Below the pieces are notes generated by a model, which saw nothing but the letters and a program-made list of their open reading frames with translations, was not told the origin of the DNA and searched no databases. A stretch of DNA of 34,394 nt from an uncultured bacterium (GTDB lineage Bacteria > Verrucomicrobiota > Kiritimatiellia > CAIKKV01 > CAITUY01): positions 1 through 34,394 of the forward strand of contig CAITUY010000021.1 in NCBI GenBank assembly GCA_903895695.1. The letters run 5' to 3'. Of the stretch, positions 1 to 6,863 are shown piece by piece. Every line of letters begins with the position of its first letter. Position 1 is the stretch's first letter. A program made the position numbers and the translations under genes.

Positions 1-27
1 CGCCGGCCAACGGTCCCCGCTCAGGCG

Positions 28-63
28 GCCAGGCAACGGCCCCCGTTGGGGGCCTCGCCTGGC
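28..63. repeat. GC-rich hairpin at the left edge
   Basis: A two-part inverted repeat: outer arms GCCAGGC (28-34) and GCCTGGC (57-63), inner arms GGCCCCC (38-44) and GGGGGCC (48-54), with a GTT loop. No clear T-run follows on the plus strand, so it is not a textbook terminator. It could be a REP-like element or end a gene lying to the left of the window. The rest of 64-208 holds no gene I can support. Confidence 0.6.
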
Positions 64-184
64 TTCAGTCGTCTCTCTATGGGTTATAATTCGCATGTCG
101 AGTAACAACAAAAAGTGTCAAACGGAAATCAGGACGTGACAATCATGAACACTGAAACCCAAACTATGGGACCTGACTGTTTGC

Positions 185-219
185 CGTTCACTGTTAACTG
201 TTCACCGTTCACTGTTCAC
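185..219. repeat. Short tandem GTTCACTGTT-type repeat
   Basis: Imperfect tandem copies of the words GTTCACTGTT and AACTGTTCAC fill this stretch. The repeat supplies the stop codon and last codons of hypD, which is read on the minus strand (TGA at 209-211). The unit is too short and irregular, and has no spacers, to be CRISPR. Confidence 0.6.
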
Positions 220-1309
220 TATATTTGAAATACGCGGAGCAGGTGCCCTCGGAACTGACCATGCACGGGCCGACGGCATGGTCGGGCGTGCAGGCCGTGC
301 CAAACAGGGGGCATTCGGGCGGCCGGAGCTTGCCCTTGAGCACGTCACCGCAACGGCAGGCAGGGTTCTCGCGGCCAAGGGCGACGGTCACCCCGTGGCG
401 CCGCTCGGCATCATAGGCGGCGAACGCCTCACGCAGACCGAGCCCGCTGGCCGGGATCGTGCCGATGCCGCGCCAGGCCGCATCGACCGGCCGCAGGTAG
501 CGATCCATGAGCGCGAGGGCCTGCGCGTTGCCGCCGTGGGTCACAACCCGGGCATAGCGGTTGTCCACGCGCGCCTCGCCGGCCGCGACCTGGCCGAGCA
601 CGCCTTCGATGCCGTAGAGGATGTCGAGCGGCTCGAAACCACAGATCACGCAAGGAACACGGTACTGCGCGGCAAACGGCAGGTAGGCGTCGGCCCCGAT
701 GATGGCGCTCACGTGGGCCGGGCACAGAAACGCATCGATCCGGATTTCCGGGTCAGTCAGCAGGGCGTGGAGCGCGGGCGGCACGAGTTTGAAGGCGGTC
801 AGGAGCGACACGTTCCGCAGCCCGCGCTGCACGGCGACGTCGAGCATGCTGACCACGGGGGCGATGGTGGTTTCGAACCCGATGGCCAGGAACACGATCT
901 CACGGCCGGGCTCGGCGGCGGCCAGTTCGAGAGTCCGGGCGGGGCTGTAGCACACCTCGATGCGGCCGCCTTTCGAACGACAGGCGGCCAGCGTGCTCTG
1001 CGAACCGGGTACGTGGAGCATATCGCCGAAGGTCACAATCGTCATGCCGCGCTCCGCCAATTCGATGGCGGCGTCGACATATTGCGTGGGCGTCACGCAG
1101 ACCGGGCAACCCGGCCCGCTGATCAGCGAGACGCCCGCGGGCAGGAGGTCGCGGATGCCGTAGCGCGCAATAGCCATGGTGTGGCTCCCGCACACCTCCA
1201 TGATCGCCACGCGCCGGCCCGCCGCGGCCAGCGTTTTGCCCCAGGCGTCAATCTGCCCGCGAATGGCGGCAGCCGCGGCCGGATTTCTGAAACCATCAAT
1301 GTACTTCAT
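209..1309 (-). CDS. hypD: Hydrogenase maturation protein HypD
   Basis: HypD is the iron-sulfur scaffold that, with HypC, assembles the Fe(CN)2CO group of [NiFe]-hydrogenases in the cytoplasm. The 366 residues match the family's usual length. Visible signatures are CGSHT with Cys40 in the N-terminal part, GPGCPVC with Cys68 and Cys71, and a C-terminal cysteine-rich segment (CRCGD, then Cys at PPECP, GTACTP, GPCMV and GTCSAYF) that binds the 4Fe-4S cluster. The start at MKYIDGF (1309) is chosen because homologues begin there; the reading frame is open further upstream but with unrelated sequence, and the ribosome site is weak. The last residues (KYSEQ) and the stop lie in a short tandem repeat. 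It is the last gene of the minus-strand run; hypE could follow beyond the left edge. hypF and hypC lie about 10.7 kb away. Confidence 0.96.
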   Translation of the reverse strand: MKYIDGFRNPAAAAAIRGQIDAWGKTLAAAGRRVAIMEVCGSHTMAIARYGIRDLLPAGVSLISGPGCPVCVTPTQYVDAAIELAERGMTIVTFGDMLHVPGSQSTLAACRSKGGRIEVCYSPARTLELAAAEPGREIVFLAIGFETTIAPVVSMLDVAVQRGLRNVSLLTAFKLVPPALHALLTDPEIRIDAFLCPAHVSAIIGADAYLPFAAQYRVPCVICGFEPLDILYGIEGVLGQVAAGEARVDNRYARVVTHGGNAQALALMDRYLRPVDAAWRGIGTIPASGLGLREAFAAYDAERRHGVTVALGRENPACRCGDVLKGKLRPPECPLFGTACTPDHAVGPCMVSSEGTCSAYFKYSEQ

Positions 1310-1496
1310 GATGACGCCTGTGCAAAGCATGCTACAGGAATTGCGGCCATCATGCCACGCCGTTTCAGCGTCACCGTATCCGTACGTCACGGGATTCCAA
1401 AATGTGCCACTCCAGCGGCACAAGGCCGCTGGGCGCACGACAGGCCGCCTTAAAAAACCATTGCGTCCGCCAGACGGTTGGCCGACACTTTGCGGC

Positions 1497-2012
1497 ATGG
1501 AACCCGTGACCGAACCCAGTACAACAACGCAGCCCGAAGCCGCCCCGCGGGTCGCCCGCCTCGAGCGGAATGGACTCGGCCAGTTGGTCGCCCACCTGGA
1601 AGGCGTGCCCGAACCGACCATCGACGTCGTGGCGGCGCGTTGCTTTCCTTGGACACTCCCCGACACGTACGTCACGCTCCGCACCCGGGAAGGCAAGGAG
1701 ATCGCCTTGCTGAAGACGCTGACGGATCTGGACGAGGGGAGCCGCACGCTGCTTGAAATGGAACTTCATGACAAGGTTTTCAACCCGCGGATCCGCCGCA
1801 TCATCGCCCATGCCCGTGAGTTCGGCATCACGTCGATCACGGCCGACACCGATCGCGGGACCGTCACGTTCGAGATCCGCACCCGCGACGACATCCGCAT
1901 GCTCTCGTCCACGCGCATCGTTTTCCGCGACGCCGACGGCATCACCTATGAGGTCGCCGATCTGGCCGACCTCGACCCGGTCAGCCGCGGGTTCGTGGAA
2001 GAGTACCTGTGA
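1497..2012 (+). CDS. DUF1854 family protein
   Basis: 171 residues from the ATG at 1497. The sequence fits the DUF1854 family: a conserved central stretch with residues such as LEMELHDKVFNPRI and a C-terminal RTRDDIRML...FRDADGITYEVADL segment. The biochemical role is unknown. From memory, DUF1854 proteins in Betaproteobacteria sit directly after an ABC exporter near cyanophycin synthetase genes, and an exporter of that type is in this window at 6861-9122. This is the only plus-strand gene in the first 20 kb; it diverges from hypD (187-bp gap) and converges on the SPFH pair (10-bp gap). The reading frame is open further upstream, but that part overlaps hypD and shows no family similarity. No signal peptide or membrane helix is visible. 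Confidence 0.8.
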   Translation: MEPVTEPSTTTQPEAAPRVARLERNGLGQLVAHLEGVPEPTIDVVAARCFPWTLPDTYVTLRTREGKEIALLKTLTDLDEGSRTLLEMELHDKVFNPRIRRIIAHAREFGITSITADTDRGTVTFEIRTRDDIRMLSSTRIVFRDADGITYEVADLADLDPVSRGFVEEYL

Positions 2013-2021
2013 CCCTGCGGG

Positions 2022-2987
2022 CTACTTCAACGGCGGTGGGGCAGGCGCCATTTCGCGGCTGGAACGTCCGGTCGCGGGCGGGCGTTCCGCGGCGGGCGGC
2101 CCGGCCGCCAGGAGGTCGGCGATCAAAGCGTGCTGGGGCGACCGCACGAGCGTGAGGTTCGCCTGGCCCTCCACGATGCGCTGCGTCTCCAGCAACTCGA
2201 ACAGGGTGTCGCCCACTTTCGCGTCACTGCCGATCTCCGCCATCGCCTTGCCGACAATGGCCGGCCGCACGGCCGCCGCCTTGCCGAACTCGACCGCGGC
2301 CTGGCGCTCCGCCGTGCTCGTGATGATGCTCACCTGGTTCACGCCGTCCTGCTTGATCGCGGCCGTGACCTGGCGCAGGCGGTTGACCACCTTGCTCTCG
2401 ATCTGTCGGATCATTTCCGGATCGCGGAAATGGACCTTGCGAATGTAGATGGACCCGAGCTGGTACCCCCACTCGTTCGACTTGGGCGTGACCTCGTCGC
2501 GCACCGTCTTGCTCATGGCATGGCGGTCGACCAGCATTTTCGCCAAAGGAAGATTACTCAGGCACCGCACCGTGGAGTTGCTGACATTGGCCGCCAGCGA
2601 TCCCCGCGGGTCGATGTTCTTGAACAAGTAAGCCACCGGGTCGCTGATGTACATCTCGTACCAGATCCCGATGCCCATGGGCGCGCCTTCCTCGGAGTTC
2701 ACCGGCTGACTGCGCAGGTACTCCTGGTCCAGGCGCATATCCGTGATCTGGCACCGGCCCAATGACTGGACAAAGAGCGCTTTCCAGCCCAGGCGCGGCC
2801 ACAGGAAACAAAGTCCCGGTTCGTTCAGAATGCCGATGACCTTGCCAAAAAGCACGTAGACGTGGCATTGCCGTTCCCGGACGATCGCATAGATGCCCAG
2901 CAGGCGCGCCACGCCTAACAAAATCGGCACGCCTATCAGGAACGCCACAAAGGAAATGACCGTTGCCGCTAATAAGGGGTGATTCAC
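2022..2987 (-). CDS. SPFH/band-7 domain protein, second of a pair
   Basis: 321 residues. An N-terminal membrane helix (about residues 5-32) is followed by an SPFH/band-7 (stomatin/prohibitin/HflC-like) domain, a helical region with the stretch KAAAVRPAIVGKAM, and a Pro/Ala-rich tail. Such proteins form membrane-anchored oligomers that scaffold microdomains or control proteases such as FtsH. The start is a GTG at 2987 that overlaps the stop of the upstream SPFH gene (GTGA) and has GGAGG seven bases before it, so the two are translationally coupled and probably form a hetero-oligomer, as HflK and HflC do. The match is too general to name it hflC. It ends with TAG, which shows amber is a working stop codon in this genome. 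Confidence 0.85.
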   Translation of the reverse strand: MNHPLLAATVISFVAFLIGVPILLGVARLLGIYAIVRERQCHVYVLFGKVIGILNEPGLCFLWPRLGWKALFVQSLGRCQITDMRLDQEYLRSQPVNSEEGAPMGIGIWYEMYISDPVAYLFKNIDPRGSLAANVSNSTVRCLSNLPLAKMLVDRHAMSKTVRDEVTPKSNEWGYQLGSIYIRKVHFRDPEMIRQIESKVVNRLRQVTAAIKQDGVNQVSIITSTAERQAAVEFGKAAAVRPAIVGKAMAEIGSDAKVGDTLFELLETQRIVEGQANLTLVRSPQHALIADLLAAGPPAAERPPATGRSSREMAPAPPPLK

Positions 2988-3970
2988 GGCCGCACCTCCG
3001 TGATGACGCGGTTGGCTTGGACATACAGCGCGAGCTTGGCGTTGCGCAGGTACGCGTTCATCGCCGCCTCGCCACCATTGCGCTTGAGTTCCCCGAGCTC
3101 GGCGGCCAGCCGCCGCAGCGGCTCCACCTCGGCTTCCGCCTTGAGCGTTTCAATCTCCACCGCGCGCCGGGATTCGACGATGCGCTGGTCGGCGGCAGCC
3201 GTCGCCAGGCTGATGTCGGAAGACACCTGGTTATGCGCCGTGTTGATCGCGGCCAGGGCCGACTCGACCTCCGACGGCGGATCGATACCGGTGATGAGTG
3301 AGGCGTCGAGGCGAATGCCGTAGCGGGCCTGGGAACACTGGCACTCCTGATCCATGTGCTCGTTCAGGTCCCGCAGATTCTTGCGGAGGTCGTTGATCGA
3401 GATACCCTCGACCGAAACCGCATCGGAAGCCGCATCCGCCTCCGATTTGCCCGGCGCCTCGAACGTCGCGATTCGTTCCCGCAACACGGAGACAAAATAG
3501 CCCATGACGTGCGCGATCGGGTTGGTCACGCCGAATAGGTAGGCGTAAAGATTCTTCTCGGACGCCTGGAATCGGATCTGGCCCGACAGGCCCGTGTTCA
3601 ACTGGTCCTTGGTGACGGCCTCCAGGACAGTTCCGTCCTGGTTGGCATGCGGGGATTGCGGATCGAACGCCATGTTGGCCGTCTCGGTCGCGACCGATAC
3701 CTTGTAGACTTTTTCCCACGGCCACTTGAAGTAAGGCCCACCCGGTCCGATGACCCTGACTTGCGGGAAACAATACCGCTCCCGTTCGTCGTCGCGCAGC
3801 GCCTCGGCGATCGGATCGTTGAGCGTCGTCAGGTTGCCCACGCGCTGCGCCCGGCCGAAGACGGTCTTCACGGCGCGCTGGTTCTGGTCGACCGTATAAA
3901 ATCCCGCCAGGACACAGCGCACCAGCACCCACGCCGCAAACCCGAGAATTATTCCGATTACGATGTCCAT
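2984..3970 (-). CDS. SPFH/band-7 domain protein, first of a pair
   Basis: 328 residues from the ATG at 3970, which has GGGAGG six to seven bases upstream. An N-terminal membrane helix (about residues 1-25) leads into a typical band-7 opening, TVDQNQRAVKTVFGRAQRV, then the SPFH core with GPGGPYFKWPWEKVYKVSV, and a C-terminal helical region rich in Ala and Glu that is probably a coiled coil for oligomerisation. HflK-like proteins have this layout, but the identity is left at family level. The open frame extends upstream to 4051 through the terminator of the cupin gene, so the longer start is rejected. It forms a two-gene operon with the SPFH gene at 2022-2987. Confidence 0.88.
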   Translation of the reverse strand: MDIVIGIILGFAAWVLVRCVLAGFYTVDQNQRAVKTVFGRAQRVGNLTTLNDPIAEALRDDERERYCFPQVRVIGPGGPYFKWPWEKVYKVSVATETANMAFDPQSPHANQDGTVLEAVTKDQLNTGLSGQIRFQASEKNLYAYLFGVTNPIAHVMGYFVSVLRERIATFEAPGKSEADAASDAVSVEGISINDLRKNLRDLNEHMDQECQCSQARYGIRLDASLITGIDPPSEVESALAAINTAHNQVSSDISLATAAADQRIVESRRAVEIETLKAEAEVEPLRRLAAELGELKRNGGEAAMNAYLRNAKLALYVQANRVITEVRP

Positions 3971-4050
3971 CGCTACCTCCCGGTTTCCATCACCGTTCTG
4001 CTCCATCATGCGGACAGAGGCGCGAGGGCACAAGCGGCAAGTCAGGGCCA

Positions 4051-4078
4051 AAACAAAGCTCCGGTGCGAGACCGGAGC
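4051..4078 (-). terminator. Rho-independent terminator after the cupin gene
   Basis: On the minus strand the sequence is GCTCCGGT, a five-base loop, then ACCGGAGC (stem 4058-4078), followed by TTTGTTT (4057-4051). It lies about 27 bases after the cupin stop codon and isolates the cupin gene from the downstream SPFH pair. Confidence 0.85.
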
Positions 4079-4104
4079 GCAATCGTCATCACTCGTCTGG
4101 ATGG

Positions 4105-4479
4105 TCAGGCTGCCTTCCTAAGCGCCTCCCTGGCGTAGTTCGTGGCGCCAAACCAATCTATCAACACGACGGGTTCGTTACCGACCACCCATGCGTCGTG
4201 GCCGGAGGGCAGATTCGAAACCGCACCGGGGCCTACCTCGAACTCTGTCCCGTCGCGCATCCGTACATGAAGGCGACCGGATACGTGGTATTGGAAGTGC
4301 GGAGCTTCGCACCAGTCAGTTTTGGCCAATGGTTTCACATGCGTGGACCACCGCCACCCGGGCTCCAGGATTAGACGGCCCACAACGCCTTCGCCTATCT
4401 TGACCAGTTCGACCCTGCCCTTTTCGAATGTTCGCACTTCATCAGCAGCCCGGAATTCCTTGATTTCCTGTGTGTTCAT
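4105..4479 (-). CDS. Cupin domain protein
   Basis: 124 residues forming a single small cupin barrel. Motif 1 is seen around residues 40-70 (PGWRWSTHVKP, then HFQYHVSGRLHV) and motif 2 around 83-96 (GPGAVSNLPSGHDAWV). His47, His61, His65 and His94 could bind a metal. The substrate cannot be read from the sequence; similar stand-alone cupins are often annotated only as cupin domain proteins. The start at 4479 has a strong GGAGGAGAGGAG stretch nine bases upstream. It has its own terminator and a 429-bp upstream gap, so it is probably transcribed alone. Confidence 0.85.
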   Translation of the reverse strand: MNTQEIKEFRAADEVRTFEKGRVELVKIGEGVVGRLILEPGWRWSTHVKPLAKTDWCEAPHFQYHVSGRLHVRMRDGTEFEVGPGAVSNLPSGHDAWVVGNEPVVLIDWFGATNYAREALRKAA

Positions 4480-4712
4480 GGTCGGTTTCTCCTCTCCTCC
4501 CGCCTCCGCAAGTTATGCTGAGCATTCCCCTTAAAGATCCTGACCCATTTGTGAATGAACAGCTTCATCCCACGAGAATGGAGTAAGCACAAACAGTACC
4601 GAGTGCCTCATCGGTGGAGCGCCCAAGCACAATTGAGTTCGTGCTGGTCTATTTGACCCGCGAAACGCCTGTGAGGCGCCTGAAGAGCGCGTCGCGTATC
4701 AGGCCCGCGGGA

Positions 4713-4733
4713 GTCTCAGAGACAGTCTGAGAC
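4713..4733. repeat. Perfect inverted repeat in the cupin upstream gap
   Basis: Arms GTCTCAGA (4713-4720) and TCTGAGAC (4726-4733) flank five bases. It lies in the 4480-4908 gap, between the cupin start and the hydrolase stop. It may be an operator or simply a hairpin. The rest of the gap shows no gene apart from the hairpin pair at 4811-4874. Confidence 0.5.
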
Positions 4734-4810
4734 AATCACGCGTCACTATGTAGCAACCCGCCTCGCCAATCTTAGAGCCTATCTAGAACCTCTCTGCCTT
4801 CTGTTGGAGC

Positions 4811-4874
4811 GGCGCGGCTTCCCGCGCCGGTCTGCCCTCAGCGCCATCGAAGGGCCGGAGCCGGAAGCGGCTCC
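4811..4874. repeat. Pair of GC-rich hairpins downstream of the hydrolase
   Basis: Two perfect 7-bp stems with four-base loops: GGCGCGG/CCGCGCC (4811-4828) and GGAGCCG/CGGCTCC (4857-4874), 28 bases apart. They begin about 35 bases past the stop of the hydrolase gene on the minus strand. The layout resembles a REP or BIME pair and may protect or end the transcript. Confidence 0.55.
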
Positions 4875-4908
4875 GCTCCGTGTCGCAAGCAGGTCTTCAG
4901 ACAGAATC

Positions 4909-5946
4909 TTAGGCCGACGCCCCGTGAACGATCCTGACCCGGTGCCCCCGGGTCACGGCGAGCACAGTGAACTCAGCGCGGGTACCGTCGAGACGGTACA
5001 ACACTTCGGCCACACCGCTCGGACCGGACAATGCCTGCGGGACAGTTGACTCAACCCAGATTTCGAAGTGGCGGGTCACCACATAGCCCGGGACGATCAG
5101 CTTGCCGAATGGCGGGAGGCTCGGCTCGGGCACGCGACGTTGCAGAATCTCCGGCACGAAGAGGGCCTCCGACTCGATCAACTCCGGCCAGGTTGGCGTG
5201 TAGCCATGGTGCCAGCGTACGCGGTCACGGCGGCGGCTGCGATGCGCGATGCAATTGCGGTGCCCGGCAGCCCGGCTGGCACGGATGAACTCCTCGTCCA
5301 TCGAACCAGGACAGGCGGTTTCCTCCTCGTCCCAGAAGATGTGCAGACGGGTCCGGCCGTTGTTGCCGGCGGCGCGAGTCGCGTCGCGGGCGGCGTACAG
5401 GGCGGGCAACCGGCCGGGCGCTCCGCCCAGCGTCTCGACCATGATCTTGTTGCAGTCGGGCCGACCCTTCAGCCGGTGGAACGCGGCGTAATCGGGGATG
5501 CCGAAGTAACTGACCGCCACGCGGAACAGGTCGGGGAACCGGACGAAGCACGCAAATGCATTGCCCCCGCCGCCGCTGTAACCCAGGACATTCAGGTTCG
5601 AGTCATCGATCCAGCCGGGGAAATACCTTAGGCAGTGTCGCACCGCATCGCGGATGTCCATGACATCGAGGCCGCCACTGTCCCAGCGGCCGGCCGAGCC
5701 GCCTCGTCCCCGCATATCGGGGGCAACGGCGAACAAGCCTTTCTGGGCCAGCCGGACAATATCGGCTCTGACGGCATCGCGTCCGCCGGAGTAGCCGTGC
5801 ATGACGACGACCAACGGGATGTGCTTTGCGGAAGACTTGAAACAGACATCCATGAGCAGCGGGTTCGTGCCGTCCACGCTGCTCTGATATCGAACCGTGC
5901 GGAAAACGGTTGCGGGTGCAGTATTGGCGCTATAGAGTCGTTTCAT
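4909..5946 (-). CDS. Alpha/beta hydrolase (acetylxylan esterase/peptidase-like)
   Basis: 345 residues with an alpha/beta hydrolase core. The oxyanion region is HGYSGG (residues 50-55), the nucleophile elbow is GYSGGGG with Ser124, and a probable catalytic His lies in HHGYTPTWPE. A C-terminal beta-rich part of about 90 residues (from about PEILQRRVPEPSL) may be an accessory domain. The fold resembles the S9/acetylxylan esterase group, which cleaves acyl esters or peptides; the substrate is not determined. No signal peptide is seen, so it is probably cytoplasmic. The ATG at 5946 lies only 9 bases after the mazF stop, so the gene could be co-transcribed with mazEF. An upstream nonsense codon in mazF could reduce its expression by polarity. 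Confidence 0.8.
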   Translation of the reverse strand: MKRLYSANTAPATVFRTVRYQSSVDGTNPLLMDVCFKSSAKHIPLVVVMHGYSGGRDAVRADIVRLAQKGLFAVAPDMRGRGGSAGRWDSGGLDVMDIRDAVRHCLRYFPGWIDDSNLNVLGYSGGGGNAFACFVRFPDLFRVAVSYFGIPDYAAFHRLKGRPDCNKIMVETLGGAPGRLPALYAARDATRAAGNNGRTRLHIFWDEEETACPGSMDEEFIRASRAAGHRNCIAHRSRRRDRVRWHHGYTPTWPELIESEALFVPEILQRRVPEPSLPPFGKLIVPGYVVTRHFEIWVESTVPQALSGPSGVAEVLYRLDGTRAEFTVLAVTRGHRVRIVHGASA

Positions 5947-5955
5947 TGGAGCCCT

Positions 5956-6297
5956 TCATGTATCCAACAATGTGCCGACCTTGTTCAGCACATGATGCAC
6001 GGTCGATTCCGGAAGCGAACAGAGTAACGAGGCCTGGCGCGCCTTCCAGTCCATGCTCTTGACTTGATCGGACAGAATGACACCCTCCACTTGGAGGCCA
6101 GTCGGCACGCTAACCTCGAACGGGTATCCCTTGACCTGGCTCGTGATAGGACAAAGGAGCGCCACCCCCACCTTGCGATTGTACGGCTCCGGCGAGAGAA
6201 CAAGCGCCGGCCGGCGGCCAGCCTGCTCATGCCCGGCCTAGGGGTTGAAAGCGATCCAGACGACATCACCCCGCTTCGGACAATACGCGGCGGACAT
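5956..6297 (-). pseudogene. mazF: mazF-type toxin gene with in-frame amber codon
   Basis: The reading frame from the ATG at 6297 encodes an N-terminus typical of MazF/PemK endoribonucleases (MSAAYCPKRGDVVWIAFNP), then a TAG at 6238-6240, then continues in the same frame with GHEQAGRRPALVLSP and the C-terminal part beginning VGVALLCPITSQVKGYPFEV. With the TAG read as an amino acid the product would be 113 residues, the normal family length. In the family the residue at this point is commonly Gln (CAG), so a single C-to-T change explains the stop. Other genes here end in TAG, so recoding is unlikely. The ATG overlaps the stop of mazE by one base, as in functional mazEF pairs. A restart at the in-frame GTG at 6171 would lack the N-terminal strands and loop. 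Confidence 0.9.
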
Positions 6298-6539
6298 CAC
6301 CACACCTCCCGCCCGACGGCCTGGCCGGTGGGAACTTCGGTATGAATATTCTTCCGGGTAACGCCCTTCAACAAATCCTCAAGCTTGTATTCCGGTTCCG
6401 GATGAGGGGCGATGACGATCTTACCGTCCTCGACTGAGAGATCGACGGCCGATCCATACGCAATTTGCGCCTCTTTCACGAAGGGCGCAGGGATTCGCAC
6501 CGCCAGACTGTTACCCCATTTCTGAATCTTTGTTTGCAT
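6297..6539 (-). CDS. mazE: MazE-type antitoxin
   Basis: 80 residues. Residues 1-48 form an AbrB/SpoVT swapped-hairpin DNA-binding domain, with the family signature KIQKWGNSLAVRIP and the strand pair VDLSVEDGKIVIAP. Residues 50-80 are the acidic to polar tail that wraps the MazF toxin (YKLEDLLKGV). It would neutralise MazF and repress its own promoter. The gene appears intact and its stop overlaps the mazF start (TGATG), although mazF carries a nonsense codon. A good palindromic operator lies just upstream. Confidence 0.92.
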   Translation of the reverse strand: MQTKIQKWGNSLAVRIPAPFVKEAQIAYGSAVDLSVEDGKIVIAPHPEPEYKLEDLLKGVTRKNIHTEVPTGQAVGREVW

Positions 6540-6551
6540 GACGGCGTCCTA

Positions 6552-6573
6552 TTTGTATCTACAAAGAAGATAC
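6552..6573 (-). promoter_or_regulatory. Probable mazEF autoregulatory operator
   Basis: TTTGTATCTACAAA (6552-6565) is a palindrome with six-base arms, starting 12 bases before the mazE ATG. A second, overlapping inverted repeat, GTATCT (6555-6560) and AGATAC (6568-6573), extends it. MazE/AbrB-type antitoxins bind such palindromes to repress their own operon. The assignment is inference from position and symmetry. Confidence 0.65.
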
Positions 6574-6600
6574 GGCGGCGGCGAGAGAGTTGCAAGTCTT

Positions 6601-6623
6601 GTCCCGCCGTGCGGCGGCGGGAC
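6601..6623. repeat. Perfect 9-bp-stem hairpin upstream of mazE
   Basis: GTCCCGCCG (6601-6609), a five-base loop, then CGGCGGGAC (6615-6623). It lies in the 6540-6860 gap together with the GGTAGGGCG-type repeats. No gene is seen in this gap. Confidence 0.5.
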
Positions 6624-6685
6624 GGGAGGTTGGCGGAGTAACGGGATGACGGAACCAGTGGCGGGGCAGAGGACCCGTCAGGCAC

Positions 6686-6716
6686 CGGCGCGGCGAGGAC
6701 GCCGTCGCCCTACCAA
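6686..6716. repeat. Right arm of the GGTAGGGCG-type dispersed repeat
   Basis: These 31 bases are identical to 9266-9296, the right arm of the complete hairpin unit after the glucosidase gene. No matching left arm is found directly upstream, so this copy is partial. Confidence 0.75.
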
Positions 6717-6809
6717 TACATGGCTCTGCATCGTCTGTTTTGTCGCTAACTACGTCGAATTCGGAGTTCACGACAGAGGGAACGAGATAGTGAAGCCGAG
6801 GTGGTATTG

Positions 6810-6863
6810 GGTAGGGCGAGGGCGTCCCGCCCCGCCGATAATGAGGCGTGTCAGGGCGCCCTA
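6810..6863. repeat. GGTAGGGCG-type hairpin overlapping the ABC gene end
   Basis: The left arm at 6810-6837 matches 9218-9245 in 27 of 28 bases. The right end carries CGCCCTAC (6856-6863), the reverse complement of GTAGGGCG in the left arm. The last three bases, read on the minus strand, are the TAG stop of the ABC exporter gene, so the repeat reaches into the coding sequence. Confidence 0.7.

Noticed and set aside
185..219. Possible CRISPR-like repeats
   Set aside because: Units of 10-11 bases with no spacers; a simple tandem repeat. No CRISPR array or cas gene is seen anywhere in the window.
145..228. 27-residue plus-strand frame MNTETQTMGPDCLPFTVNCS...
   Set aside because: Weak ribosome site, and half of it is translation of the tandem repeat; no sign of selection.
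278..1453. Long plus-strand frame opposite hypD
   Set aside because: Antisense shadow in GC-rich coding DNA; the minus strand carries clear HypD motifs.
6238..6240. Amber recoded as an amino acid (alternative genetic code)
   Set aside because: hypC, the second SPFH gene and the ABC exporter all end in TAG at the expected family length, so TAG is a normal stop.
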